A DNA stretch of 64,000 bases from Methylotuvimicrobium sp. KM2 (GTDB taxonomy: Bacteria > Pseudomonadota > Gammaproteobacteria > Methylococcales > Methylomonadaceae): positions 2,736,300 through 2,800,299 of the forward strand of contig NZ_CP150634.1 of NCBI RefSeq assembly GCF_038051925.1, in the 5' to 3' direction. The notes under the pieces are model-generated. The model had not been told where the DNA came from. It did no database searches and was given only the letters and a program-made list of their open reading frames with translations. Shown here in pieces: positions 27,715 to 36,600 of this stretch; the stretch's first letter is position 1, and each line of letters begins with the position of its first letter. A program made the position numbers and the translations under genes.

Positions 27715-28713
27715 TTATCTTTTCGCCAACATTCGCCAATCGCGCTGATCGGCTCCTGATGGCAAAGGCTTGTGCGAGGCTTTGATCCATGCTGCGATAT
27801 CCCTCCAAATGACCTTCGCTTGCAAATCGCGCAACAGCATGTGATAGCCGTTCTCGTAGAAAGCAACGGTTCTATCGGCGCCTTCGGTGTCGAGAAAATC
27901 CCGCAAAAAACGCAGCGTCGGCTGCTTTGGTATGACTTCGTCCTTTTCACCATACAGCATCAAAGTATCGACCTGAATATTATGAGCGTTATTGGATGCA
28001 GAATCCATCAAATCGGTTAGGCCATGAATCGTTTCGACGCGAGTTTCCTTGATCACCAGCGGATCCCTGCCCAACTCCCGAAGCATTTCAATATTATCCG
28101 AGGCTTGTATTTTTAAGCCCCGACCGGTCAAGGTCATCCACGGCATCGTATGAGACATAAGCCACAACAAACTGCGTTGATACCACGGCATCGTTTCGCG
28201 GGACCAAACGGCAGGAGCCGATAAAATTAAACCACTGACCGGCGTCGCCTCCTCGCGCGACATGGCTGCGATGATAACGGCTCCGCCCATGCTTTCGCCC
28301 AAAAGATAAACCGGCAACCCCGGATGCTTGCTTTTTATCAGTCTGACAAATAAATCCAGATCCTCGGTATACGCATCGATACCGCTCCACAAACCCCGAC
28401 GCGGGCTTTGACCGAAACCGCGTTGATCGTAGGCATAACTGGCGATTCCTTTTTCTTTCAGAAATGCTCCAGGCTCCTCGAAAAACCGACTGTAATCGTT
28501 GAAACCGTGTAAAGCGATCAATACAGCACGAGTTTGCCCCGGCTCCGGCAACCATTTTCTGACCGGCAACCAAGAGCCGTCCGGTGTGATATAGCGATCT
28601 TCCAACAATAGCGCTTCTATGACGGGTTGACCTGGCTTATAAACGGCCGGCGCGCACCCGACGAGCCAACTTAAAAGCACAACAAACAAAATTCTCGAAA
28701 ATCTAATCATCAA
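27715..28713 (-). CDS. Alpha/beta hydrolase lipoprotein (monoacylglycerol lipase-like)
   Basis: A 332-residue protein with a lipoprotein signal ending in LVGC (Cys about 20), so it is probably membrane-anchored outside the cytoplasm. The hydrolase domain shows LHGFNDYS (oxyanion loop), YDQRGFGQS, the nucleophile elbow GESMGG near residue 142 and a late NGYHMLL that supplies the catalytic His. The closest general type is lysophospholipase or monoacylglycerol lipase (PF12146). A second lipoprotein hydrolase lies at 41996. It stands alone, convergent with folP. Confidence 0.85.
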   Translation of the reverse strand: MMIRFSRILFVVLLSWLVGCAPAVYKPGQPVIEALLLEDRYITPDGSWLPVRKWLPEPGQTRAVLIALHGFNDYSRFFEEPGAFLKEKGIASYAYDQRGFGQSPRRGLWSGIDAYTEDLDLFVRLIKSKHPGLPVYLLGESMGGAVIIAAMSREEATPVSGLILSAPAVWSRETMPWYQRSLLWLMSHTMPWMTLTGRGLKIQASDNIEMLRELGRDPLVIKETRVETIHGLTDLMDSASNNAHNIQVDTLMLYGEKDEVIPKQPTLRFLRDFLDTEGADRTVAFYENGYHMLLRDLQAKVIWRDIAAWIKASHKPLPSGADQRDWRMLAKR

Positions 28714-28771
28714 TACAACAGTTATTTGTGGACAAACATTTTTTGGAGTATAAAAAATACCAAGGATTCAA

Positions 28772-28926
28772 TTTAACCCAGCCTTAACAAATGTAGCACC
28801 TACGGTCTAAATTATTGAATCATAAGGTTTAAAAAAAACGCCAAAAATGGCCTTGTAGTGCCATAATATTATATTTACTATAATATTCAACGACTTATGC
28901 TCTGCCAACGTTAAAGCTGGGTTAAT
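28772..28926. repeat. 155-bp sequence with inverted terminal arms upstream of putA
   Basis: TTAACCCAGCCTTAAC at 28773-28788 and GTTAAAGCTGGGTTAA at 28910-28925 are inverted with about one mismatch and enclose an AT-rich centre. It may be a miniature element or a regulatory stem in the putA leader. No other copy was seen in the window. Confidence 0.5.
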
Positions 28927-28989
28927 ATGTTATCGGCAGGTCTTTTTCTTAAAATAGTTAATTCGCTCACATAATAACGTAAACTTTCT

Positions 28990-31900
28990 ATGGTCAATCT
29001 TTCTTTATCGGCCTTGCGCAAAGCTATCGATCAAGCCTATTTGAACGATGAAACGGCTAGCGTAATCGAATTAATGGTTGGCTTGACCGATTATAATCCT
29101 GCTGATGTCGAAGCGCTGGCTCGTTTACTGGTTGAACAGATCCGGGCCGATAAAGACAAGCAATCCGTTGTCGATGCTTTTTTGCATGAATACCGACTCG
29201 ATAGCGCTGAAGGCCTCATATTGATGAGCATTGCCGAAGCCTTGCTGCGCATTCCGGATGCCGCAACCCAAGATCGTTTTCTCGCCGATAAATTGACTTC
29301 TGCGCATTGGCAAGAACATCTCAATCACAGCGACTCGATGCTGGTAAATTTATCTACCGGCGCTTTATTATTGACAGGATTATTCGAACGGCATTTCAAG
29401 CCGGACGGAAAGCATGTATTCGATCAATTGCTTGGTCGACTCGGTGTACCCGTCATTCGAAAGGCATTACAAAAAGCGATGCATTTTTTGGGGGCGCAAT
29501 TCGTGATGGCCGAAACGATTCCCGATGCGCTACATGCCAGCCAAATGCATCCGGAATACCGTTACTCCTTCGATATGCTCGGCGAAGCGGCAGTCACCGC
29601 CTCGGATGCGGAGCGTTACTTTTCGGCCTATCTCGATGCCATTCGGCAACTGTCGCATGCCTCCATGACTGCTTCGTTGTTCGATAAACCGGGAATTTCG
29701 ATCAAACTGTCGGCATTGTGTCCGCGCTATGAACCCTTGCAACACCTAAGAGCAGTCCCGGAGTTGACTGCAAAACTGCTTGCACTGGCTCAATGCGCGC
29801 GACAAAGCGACTTGACGGTTACAGTCGATGCCGAGGAAAGCGAGCGATTGGCCATGTCGCTGACGATTTTCGAGGCGGTCTTCACTCATCCGAGCCTGAA
29901 GGATTGGCCCGGATTGGGCCTTGCGGTCCAAGCCTATCAAAAACGGGCGCCGCATGTCATCGCTTGGCTTTCTGCCTTGGCGAAATCGGAACGCCGAAAA
30001 ATACCAGTCCGTTTAGTCAAAGGCGCGTATTGGGATACCGAAATAAAACGCGCTCAGGAATTAGGACTCTCCGCTTATCCTGTATTCACGCGAAAATCGG
30101 CGACCGACATTTCTTATCTGGCTTGCGCAGCGCGCTTATTGGCAGAACCCGCCGCATTTTATCCGCAGTTCGCGACGCATAATGCCCATACCGTCGCCGC
30201 AATCAAACAAATGGCCGGTGATCAAACCGATTACGAATTTCAACGTTTACACGGCATGGGCGAGGCGCTTTATCAAAATTTGGCGAAGCACCCGAATTGG
30301 TCCATTCCGTGCCGGGTTTATGCGCCGATCGGCCATTATCAAGAACTATTGCCTTATCTGGTTAGGCGTTTGCTGGAAAACGGCGCGAATACCTCTTTCG
30401 TCAATCAAATCGAAAACCCCGATATCGATATCGAGCATATCGTGCAAAACCCGGTCACTTTCTGGCTCGAACTCAAAGAGTTCGAGAAAACCGGCGTACC
30501 GCTGCCGGTCGACCTATTCGGTACGGAAAGGCGAAATTCGGAAGGCTTCAATCTGGCCGATACCGAACAATTGTACTCGTTGCAAAAACGTCTCGACGAA
30601 CTATCCGGCATCGTCCATCATGCCGGCCCGTTGATTAACGGAAAAAGTCCGACCGGTTTCGAACGGGTTATCGTAAATCCCGCCGATCATTCGCATAAAG
30701 TCGGTACCGTTGCATTTTGCGGGACCGATATCGTTGCCGACGCTCTCGACACCGCTTCGGAGGCTTTTGATGCATGGCGTTCGACTAACGTGCAAAAACG
30801 AGCGCGCTATCTTAACAATGCCGCCGATTTGTTCGAGTATAACCGTACCGAACTGGTCTCTTTATGCGTCCGCGAAGGCGGCAGAACAATAAAAGACGCC
30901 TTGGCCGACGTCAGAGAAGCAGTCGATTTTTGCCGTTACTATAGCGCACGCGCTCTTGAGTTGTTCGACCACCCGATGGCTTTACCCGGACCGTGCGGCG
31001 AGGATAATTTTTTGACTTATTGCGGCCGCGGCGTATTTTTATGCATCAGCCCGTGGAATTTTCCGATTGCCATTTTTACCGGCCAAATCGCAGCGGCGCT
31101 AGCGGCCGGCAATACGGTCGTGGCTAAACCGGCCGAAGCGACTTCGCTCACCGCGGCAGCATGCGTCAAGCTATTGCATCAAGCCGGCATTCCGAGCTCG
31201 GTATTGAACTTCGTACCGGGCATCGGTTCTAAAATCGGCCCTCTGTTACTTAGTGATCCGCGTATTGCCGGCGTCGCGTTCACCGGCTCTACCGATACGG
31301 CGCGCTCAATCAATCGGCAACTCGCCGAACACGCCGATATCGTGCCTTTGATCGCCGAGACCGGCGGTCAAAATGCGATGATCGCCGACACATCGGCGCA
31401 CAAGGAACAATTGGTACTAGATGCAGTGCAATCCGCATTCAATAGCGCCGGCCAACGCTGCTCGGCCTTGCGGGCATTATTCCTGCCCCACGAAACCGCC
31501 GATACAATCATCGAACTTCTGATCGGCGCGATGCAGCAGTTGACGATCGGCGATCCGGGCCATTATGCCAGCGATATCGGCCCGGTCATCAACTGTAAGG
31601 CATTGGATAAATTAAACGCTCATGTTGAAGCCATGCGACAGCACGCCAAAGTCATATATCAATCGCCGTTACCGCCCGAATTGCCGGAAGGAACCTATTT
31701 CGCCCCCACATTGATCGAAATCGACTCGCTTGCGCAACTGACCGAAGAAGTATTCGGACCGATACTGCACATCGTCCGCTATCCCAGCGATGCTCTTGAG
31801 CAAGTGATCAACGATATCAATGCTACGGGCTACGGCTTGACGCTGGGCATCCACAGCCGAATCAACGCAACGGCACGCAGAATTCAACAAAAAGCCAAAG

Positions 31901-32100
31901 TCGGCAATCTCTATATCAACCGCAACATGATAGGCGCGACGGTAGGCGTACAACCCTTCGGCGGCATGGGCCTATCCGGAACCGGTCCGAAAGCCGGCGG
32001 CCCCGATTATCTAAAACGCTTCGCAGTCGAACAAACCGTCACAATCAATACCGCCGCGATCGGCGGCAATGCCAGTTTACTGAACCAAGATTTGCGCTAA
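28990..32100 (+). CDS. putA: Bifunctional proline dehydrogenase / glutamate semialdehyde dehydrogenase
   Basis: A 1036-residue enzyme oxidising proline to glutamate in two channelled steps. An FAD-dependent proline dehydrogenase barrel (about 150-470, with VRLVKGAYWD and a late NGANTSFVNQI) is followed by an NAD-dependent aldehyde dehydrogenase (about 550-1000) with E790 in ETGGQN and catalytic C824 in SAGQRCS. The N-terminal ribbon-helix-helix repressor domain of E. coli PutA is absent, so this is the shorter non-regulatory type. The start is TTTCT-ATG with a weak ribosome site. No putP neighbour is present. Confidence 0.95.
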   Translation: MVNLSLSALRKAIDQAYLNDETASVIELMVGLTDYNPADVEALARLLVEQIRADKDKQSVVDAFLHEYRLDSAEGLILMSIAEALLRIPDAATQDRFLADKLTSAHWQEHLNHSDSMLVNLSTGALLLTGLFERHFKPDGKHVFDQLLGRLGVPVIRKALQKAMHFLGAQFVMAETIPDALHASQMHPEYRYSFDMLGEAAVTASDAERYFSAYLDAIRQLSHASMTASLFDKPGISIKLSALCPRYEPLQHLRAVPELTAKLLALAQCARQSDLTVTVDAEESERLAMSLTIFEAVFTHPSLKDWPGLGLAVQAYQKRAPHVIAWLSALAKSERRKIPVRLVKGAYWDTEIKRAQELGLSAYPVFTRKSATDISYLACAARLLAEPAAFYPQFATHNAHTVAAIKQMAGDQTDYEFQRLHGMGEALYQNLAKHPNWSIPCRVYAPIGHYQELLPYLVRRLLENGANTSFVNQIENPDIDIEHIVQNPVTFWLELKEFEKTGVPLPVDLFGTERRNSEGFNLADTEQLYSLQKRLDELSGIVHHAGPLINGKSPTGFERVIVNPADHSHKVGTVAFCGTDIVADALDTASEAFDAWRSTNVQKRARYLNNAADLFEYNRTELVSLCVREGGRTIKDALADVREAVDFCRYYSARALELFDHPMALPGPCGEDNFLTYCGRGVFLCISPWNFPIAIFTGQIAAALAAGNTVVAKPAEATSLTAAACVKLLHQAGIPSSVLNFVPGIGSKIGPLLLSDPRIAGVAFTGSTDTARSINRQLAEHADIVPLIAETGGQNAMIADTSAHKEQLVLDAVQSAFNSAGQRCSALRALFLPHETADTIIELLIGAMQQLTIGDPGHYASDIGPVINCKALDKLNAHVEAMRQHAKVIYQSPLPPELPEGTYFAPTLIEIDSLAQLTEEVFGPILHIVRYPSDALEQVINDINATGYGLTLGIHSRINATARRIQQKAKVGNLYINRNMIGATVGVQPFGGMGLSGTGPKAGGPDYLKRFAVEQTVTINTAAIGGNASLLNQDLR

Positions 32101-32123
32101 ACACCAAAAAGCCACCGTACACC

Positions 32124-32158
32124 TTTCCTCTTTCCTCTTTCCTCTTTCCTCTTTCCTC
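32124..32158. repeat. Heptanucleotide tandem array, 5 x TTTCCTC
   Basis: Five perfect copies of TTTCCTC are followed by decaying copies (TTTCACC, TTTCCCC) just after putA. Confidence 0.9.
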
Positions 32159-32224
32159 TTTCACCTTTCCCCTCAACCCTCTATTTGCGACCAATTACTC
32201 AAATCCAAAAAAACCGCTTTACAT

Positions 32225-32243
32225 TCTAATGAGAATTGTTATT
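32225..32243. promoter_or_regulatory. Candidate Fur box upstream of bfd
   Basis: TCTAATGAGAATTGTTATT agrees with the Fur consensus (GATAATGATAATCATTATC) at about 13 of 19 positions. It lies 35 bases before the bfd start. Bfd genes are commonly Fur-controlled. Confidence 0.55.
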
Positions 32244-32277
32244 ATTTACATAACCAACATTTATTGGAGCATTTCTC

Positions 32278-32475
32278 ATGTACGTCTGTGTCTGTAAAGC
32301 GATTACCGATAAGCAAATTAGATCCGCTATTGAGAACGGCCACTGCTCGCGCAGACACCTGAATCAGTGTCTCGGCGTCGGCAGTGTATGCGGCAAATGC
32401 AGCCGTCACGTCAAACAAATTCTCGACGAAAGCCATGCTGAGCAACAATTAATGCCGCAAGCTGCTTTCGCCTGA
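32278..32475 (+). CDS. bfd: Bacterioferritin-associated ferredoxin
   Basis: A 65-residue [2Fe-2S] protein with the four ligands in MYVCVCKA (C4, C6) and GSVCGKC (C38, C41). Bfd reduces the iron core of bacterioferritin to release stored iron when cells are iron-starved. The gene has a GGAG ribosome site and a Fur-like box upstream, a strong terminator downstream, and the bfr gene about 500 bases on, as expected for its role. Confidence 0.95.
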   Translation: MYVCVCKAITDKQIRSAIENGHCSRRHLNQCLGVGSVCGKCSRHVKQILDESHAEQQLMPQAAFA

Positions 32476-32493
32476 TCGATTACTTGCTGTTAC

Positions 32494-32537
32494 CGGGCAA
32501 ACCGATGCTTGACCTCCATCGGTTTGCCCGTTTTTTT
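32494..32537 (+). terminator. Intrinsic terminator after bfd
   Basis: A perfect 14-bp stem, CGGGCAAACCGATG (32494-32507) pairing with 32517-32530, has a 9-base loop and is followed by seven T. Confidence 0.95.
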
Positions 32538-32557
32538 CATCGTTCCCACGCTCTGCG

Positions 32558-32760
32558 CTCGCCGTTATACACAAGTATCGGTAAACTTACTAAACAGAGG
32601 TCATCGTATACCTGGAAACGGTGCTGTTTAATAAATCTGCGGATATCGGACATTAGTGACTTTCCCTCACCTAACGCTAGGTGAGAAAAAGTCGGGAACT
32701 TTGGGCGACAAAAAATGGTATCGAGGCCTCATTAGCTAAGATTACAAAACGGTAATTTTT
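32558..32760. mobile_element. Miniature Tn5-like element D2, right end lost
   Basis: The left end CTCGCCGTTATACACAAGT is preceded by CGCTCTGCG, the usual target. The body matches D1 and D3, with palindrome F in the place of the GTGGGAGCG palindrome. The right 19-bp end is missing and the sequence passes at about 32758 into repeat E (to about 32870). The gap 32538-32973 contains no gene. Confidence 0.75.
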
Positions 32761-32952
32761 TCTGGTTCCCACGGTCCTCCGTTGGAACCCATACCTTGTT
32801 AGCCGAGGCAAAATCGGGAGCGCTGGAGCGTCTCTACCTGGTTCCCAAGCAGAGTAAGGAAACCACTTAAGGAAGTAATTTTATGCTTTATCCTTGATTT
32901 ACTTGAAGCCTTAAGCCTTTCGCGCTACCCTTTTCAAAACATCAACCATCTC

Positions 32953-32964
32953 ATTATCATTATC
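32953..32964. promoter_or_regulatory. Candidate Fur half-sites over the bfr ribosome site
   Basis: ATTATCATTATC is two exact GATAAT hexamers on the other strand and abuts the GGAG ribosome site of bfr (32965-32968). The third hexamer is poor (GAGATG). Confidence 0.4.
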
Positions 32965-32973
32965 GGAGCCGCC

Positions 32974-33438
32974 ATGAAAGGAGACGCAAAAGTCATCGAA
33001 TACCTTAACCAGGTTTTGGAAAACGAGCTAACCGCGATCAATCAATATTTTTTGCATGCCAGGATGTATAAAAACTGGGGTTTTGCAAAACTCAACGAGA
33101 AGGAATATCACGAATCGATCGATGAAATGAAGCACGCCGATCTAGTGATCGAAAGAATACTGTTTCTCGAAGGCCTGCCGAATCTTCAAAACCTCGGTAA
33201 ATTATTGGTCGGTGAAAATCCGGAGGAAATGCTGGCTTGCGATTTAAAACTCGAACAACAAGCGGTTCCGGTACTCAGAGAAGCGATCGCTTATTGCGAA
33301 ACGGTACAAGACTTTGTCTCCAGAGAAATTTTTGAGCATATTCTCGACAGCGAGGAAGAACATATCGATTGGTTGGAAACGCAATTGGAATTGATCGGAA
33401 AAATCGGACTGCAAAATTATTTGCAGTCGCAGATATAA
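32974..33438 (+). CDS. bfr: Bacterioferritin
   Basis: A 154-residue subunit of the 24-mer haem-containing ferritin. Ferroxidase ligands E18, E51 and H54 are present, with E94 and E127/H130 equivalents in the second half ([15 protein letters not shown]). M52, the axial haem ligand, is present in IDEMKHAD, which marks a haem-binding Bfr rather than FtnA. It stores iron in the cytoplasm and is partnered by Bfd, encoded just upstream. A good GGAG site lies before the ATG. Confidence 0.96.
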   Translation: MKGDAKVIEYLNQVLENELTAINQYFLHARMYKNWGFAKLNEKEYHESIDEMKHADLVIERILFLEGLPNLQNLGKLLVGENPEEMLACDLKLEQQAVPVLREAIAYCETVQDFVSREIFEHILDSEEEHIDWLETQLELIGKIGLQNYLQSQI

Positions 33439-33445
33439 CTCTAAC

Positions 33446-33465
33446 GGCGCTGTTTCGGCAGCGCC
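33446..33465 (+). terminator. Hairpin after bfr, possible terminator
   Basis: A GGCGCTG/CAGCGCC stem with a 6-base loop lies 7 bases after the bfr stop. Only a short T-rich stretch (TTCGTATTC) follows. Confidence 0.4.
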
Positions 33466-33559
33466 TTCGTATTCAACGAAACCGACCTCTTATCAAGCAC
33501 ATACATTGCCAAGCCGATTGGCTTTAGTGCCTCCCTTCCCTCGTAAATCGCCCTCATTT

Positions 33560-34210
33560 ATGCAAGAACAAGAAGGCGTCATTAAATTCCGCTTCGATCA
33601 TCAAAACCGGCCTATCGATCAAGCGATTTCCTTAAGCGCTCTCAACGCATGGCGTTCGATCTTATTCAAACTCGGCTTGATTGGCAGAGATCCCGCGCGT
33701 TACGGCGGGCTCGGATACGGCAACATCAGTTTGAAGCCGGATCTCAATAACAATGCGTTTATCATCAGCGGAACGCAAACCGGCCATATCGCAGAATTGA
33801 GCCGCGAGCATTACTGCGAAGTGTGGAATACCGATATCGAGCGCTATTTTCTACAGTCGAAAGGGCTGACCAAGCCTTCTTCGGAAGCTATCACTCATGC
33901 CTGCGTTTATAGCCAAGACGCCTCGATTCGATCGGTCATTCATATTCATAGCCCCGAAATATGGCAAAAAACCGCCGAACTCGCCCTCCCCCATACGCCG
34001 GCCGATGCCGCTTACGGAACTCCGCAAATGGCCCGGGCCGTCGCCGAACTCTTTCAATCCGGACCACTCGACGATAGGCCGATATTCAGTATGCTAGGTC
34101 ATCAAGACGGCATCGTCGCCTTCGGCGATTCGATCGAACACGCGGCATGGCTATTGATAAAAGCGCTAGGAGATGCATTACGCATTGAAGACACGATCGA
34201 TAAACAGTAA
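33560..34210 (+). CDS. Class II aldolase/adducin family protein
   Basis: A protein of about 216 residues with the class II aldolase/epimerase fold. GNIS near residue 55 binds phosphate, KPSSEAITH carries the acidic catalytic residue, and HIHSP gives two of the zinc ligands. Family members cleave or isomerise sugar phosphates such as fuculose-, rhamnulose- or methylthioribulose-phosphate, and the substrate here is unknown. ATG at 33560 is preferred over an upstream in-frame TTG at 33506, although neither has a clear ribosome site. A glutaredoxin gene follows 33 bases later. Confidence 0.8.
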   Translation: MQEQEGVIKFRFDHQNRPIDQAISLSALNAWRSILFKLGLIGRDPARYGGLGYGNISLKPDLNNNAFIISGTQTGHIAELSREHYCEVWNTDIERYFLQSKGLTKPSSEAITHACVYSQDASIRSVIHIHSPEIWQKTAELALPHTPADAAYGTPQMARAVAELFQSGPLDDRPIFSMLGHQDGIVAFGDSIEHAAWLLIKALGDALRIEDTIDKQ

Positions 34211-34243
34211 AATAGCCCACCTATATTAGAATTTATTAATATT

Positions 34244-34498
34244 ATGCCGAACATACTCATCTACACGTCAAATCTCTGTCCTTACTGCACCATGGCCAAA
34301 CGCCTACTCGACAAAAAAGGCGCGGTTTACAACGAAATCAATGTCGACTCCGAACCGAGTTTGAGACAAGAAATGATGCTTAAAACCAAGCGCCGAACGG
34401 TGCCGCAAATCTATATCGGCGATTTTCATGTCGGCGGTTTCGACGATTTATACGCGCTGGAGCAAGAAAGCCGATTAGACCCGTTGCTGGCCTCATAA
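34244..34498 (+). CDS. grxC: Glutaredoxin 3
   Basis: An 84-residue dithiol glutaredoxin with active site CPYC (C12, C15), TVPQIYIG with the cis-Pro, and GGFDDL for glutathione binding. It reduces disulfides and glutathionylated proteins in the cytoplasm. In many gammaproteobacteria grxC precedes secB; here a convergent transporter gene follows. Confidence 0.93.
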   Translation: MPNILIYTSNLCPYCTMAKRLLDKKGAVYNEINVDSEPSLRQEMMLKTKRRTVPQIYIGDFHVGGFDDLYALEQESRLDPLLAS

Positions 34499-34565
34499 CC
34501 AAGTATCTGCCAAAGTAGCCTCTGCACCGATTTGAGCGTCAATGGTTTCGATAGCTGGGGCGAGG

Positions 34566-36089
34566 CTATGAAGCACTGGAACCCGCTCTGCTCTTGACCG
34601 ATCGCCCCGGTTTACTCGGGCGATCGCTTCGCCAAGGCCTGCCGGCAACGATAAAGGCCGCGATCAAAGTCAGAATCAACCAATCCCTTCCGATTAGAAT
34701 TAAGGCAGCCCAACTATACCCCCCGTAGGGCCTTTGCAATTCGTTGAATAGATCCCCTAAAAAGATAATGCCTAGCATCAAAGGAACAAATAACTTAATC
34801 AACAAAGCCCAGCCCATTCCTAATTTCAAACTGGATATCCGGTTGATATGCTGACGCAATTTGAATAGGTCGAAAGCCCAACCGATCACGATGCATTCCA
34901 AAATACCGACCGTCACCAAGCCGTAATGGGTGATAAAACGATCGACGATATCCAGCCAAAGTAAACCGCTTTGCGTCGTGAACACGATGCCGCCGAGACA
35001 ACCAAATACACAAACGAAGGTCACCAGCAACTTACGATCGAAATTGAATTTATCGATCACCGCCGAAACGAAAGCCTCGACGATCGATACCGCCGATGAT
35101 AATCCGGCAACCGTTAAGCATAGAAAAAAAATCGCCCCGAATAGATTACCGCCCGGCATTAGACCAATGGCTTTCGGATAAGCGACAAACGCCAAACCGA
35201 TGCTTTGCGTCACCACATCGGCTATTTCCTTGCCTTCACTTTGCGCCATGAAGCCTAACACAGCGAACACGCCGAAACCGGTCAGCAACGAATACGCGCT
35301 ATTGATCAATGCAATCAAAACCGCATTTCGAGTGATGTCGGTTTTATCCGGCAAATAACTGGCATAAGCGATCATGATTCCGAAACCGAGGCTCAGCGTG
35401 AAAAAAATCTGGCTGTAAGCATCGATCCAGACTTGCGGATCATTAAGCTTGGAAAAATCCGGCGTGATATAAACTTGAATGCCGTGCCACGCCCCGTCCA
35501 ATTGTAGAGACCAAGCGACCAACACAATGGTCAGTAACAACAAAACAGGCATCATGATTTTGTTGGCGAGCTCGATGCCTTTTTGGACGCCACGGTAGAC
35601 CACTAACCAAATCGCGAGCCATGTAAGGATAAGACCGAACAAAATAGGCGTTCGAATTTCGCCTAATCGAAAAGGACTATCGCTTACTCGTAAAAAATGC
35701 TTGAAAAAATAGGCGTTAGGATCGTCTCCCCAAGCCAGATTGAACGACAGTGCGAAGTAATTCAAACACCACGAGATAATCGCCGAATAGTATAATTCGA
35801 TGCCGAACATCACGAAAATCACCGACCACCAGCCGAGCCATTCCCAGCGTGGGCTTATTTTATGATAAGCCAGCGGCGCGGAACCGACGCGCTCATGGCC
35901 AATGCCGTTTTCCAGTATCAACAGCGGAATGCCGGCCGTTAGTAACGCCGTCAAATAAGGAATCAGGAAAGCCCCGCCGCCGTGCTGGTAAGCCAGATAA
36001 CTAAACCGCCAGATATTACCCAATCCGATCGCCGAGCCGACCGCAGCCATCAAAAAACCAAGCTGCGAGTTCCACCTTTCACGCGCCAT
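34566..36089 (-). CDS. Sodium-dependent neurotransmitter:sodium symporter (NSS) family transporter
   Basis: A 507-residue inner-membrane protein with 11-12 predicted helices. The first helix carries the unwound substrate and Na+ site SAIGLGNIWRFSY near residues 18-30, as in LeuT. Bacterial NSS proteins import amino acids such as leucine, tryptophan, tyrosine or alanine. The specificity is not visible. The C-terminal tail of about 25 residues is basic (SDRPSKPGRSVKSR). The gene stands alone between grxC (convergent) and a mobile-repeat region. Confidence 0.92.
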   Translation of the reverse strand: MARERWNSQLGFLMAAVGSAIGLGNIWRFSYLAYQHGGGAFLIPYLTALLTAGIPLLILENGIGHERVGSAPLAYHKISPRWEWLGWWSVIFVMFGIELYYSAIISWCLNYFALSFNLAWGDDPNAYFFKHFLRVSDSPFRLGEIRTPILFGLILTWLAIWLVVYRGVQKGIELANKIMMPVLLLLTIVLVAWSLQLDGAWHGIQVYITPDFSKLNDPQVWIDAYSQIFFTLSLGFGIMIAYASYLPDKTDITRNAVLIALINSAYSLLTGFGVFAVLGFMAQSEGKEIADVVTQSIGLAFVAYPKAIGLMPGGNLFGAIFFLCLTVAGLSSAVSIVEAFVSAVIDKFNFDRKLLVTFVCVFGCLGGIVFTTQSGLLWLDIVDRFITHYGLVTVGILECIVIGWAFDLFKLRQHINRISSLKLGMGWALLIKLFVPLMLGIIFLGDLFNELQRPYGGYSWAALILIGRDWLILTLIAAFIVAGRPWRSDRPSKPGRSVKSRAGSSAS

Positions 36090-36116
36090 GATTGCCTCCT
36101 ATACCCCGTAGATCAA

Positions 36117-36330
36117 AATTCGGCACCGGGGTGTCCGTCAAAGGACGCCGTAAACCCAGCACCTAAATTATCCAAGTTAGCCAACCATAGTCAGTTAGCT
36201 ATAGAATTTAGGTGCTGGGTAAATACATCCCTGTAGGCTCTATGCCAGCTCCATGCTGGTCCCTCACCTAGCGTTAGGTGAGGGATCGAGCACCCCGGTG
36301 CCTCCTCAAGCACTGCCGAAATTTGAAGTG
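36117..36330. mobile_element. Larger palindromic element H (copy 1) carrying a CCAGCACC palindrome
   Basis: This is the inverted counterpart of 55255-55496. The shared body runs from ATTCGGCACCGGGGTG to CACTGCCGAAATTTGAAGT. The 66-bp-type palindrome occupies 36154-36220, flanked by GTAAA on both sides (36150-36154 and 36219-36223). A second small palindrome (F, about 36261-36285) replaces about 12 bases found in the other copy. Confidence 0.8.
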
Positions 36331-36600
36331 CGAAAGGTATAAATTAACGATCGAATCACTCTCTCGATTACGAGTTTAGCATTTTTAATTCCCCGACTAA
36401 CGATGCGCGTAAATGATTAAACCGGACAGTTCTTAACACGGGCATTTTTATCGCTAGCGATTCGCGGACTTTTATGTCAGGATTTATCAGCGTTCCATTT
36501 AAACTTGGCGCATTTTCGGATTGGCTATGCTTTGTTCGAGGAATGTTTCCAGTTTTGAATGCGAACATCAAAAATAATCACAAAACCGAGGAAAATCCCG
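36331..36600. other. Non-coding stretch before the Met/His-rich gene
   Basis: AT-rich sequence without a credible gene or repeat. It presumably holds the promoter of the gene at 36601, but no clear -35/-10 pair was recognised. Confidence 0.4.
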
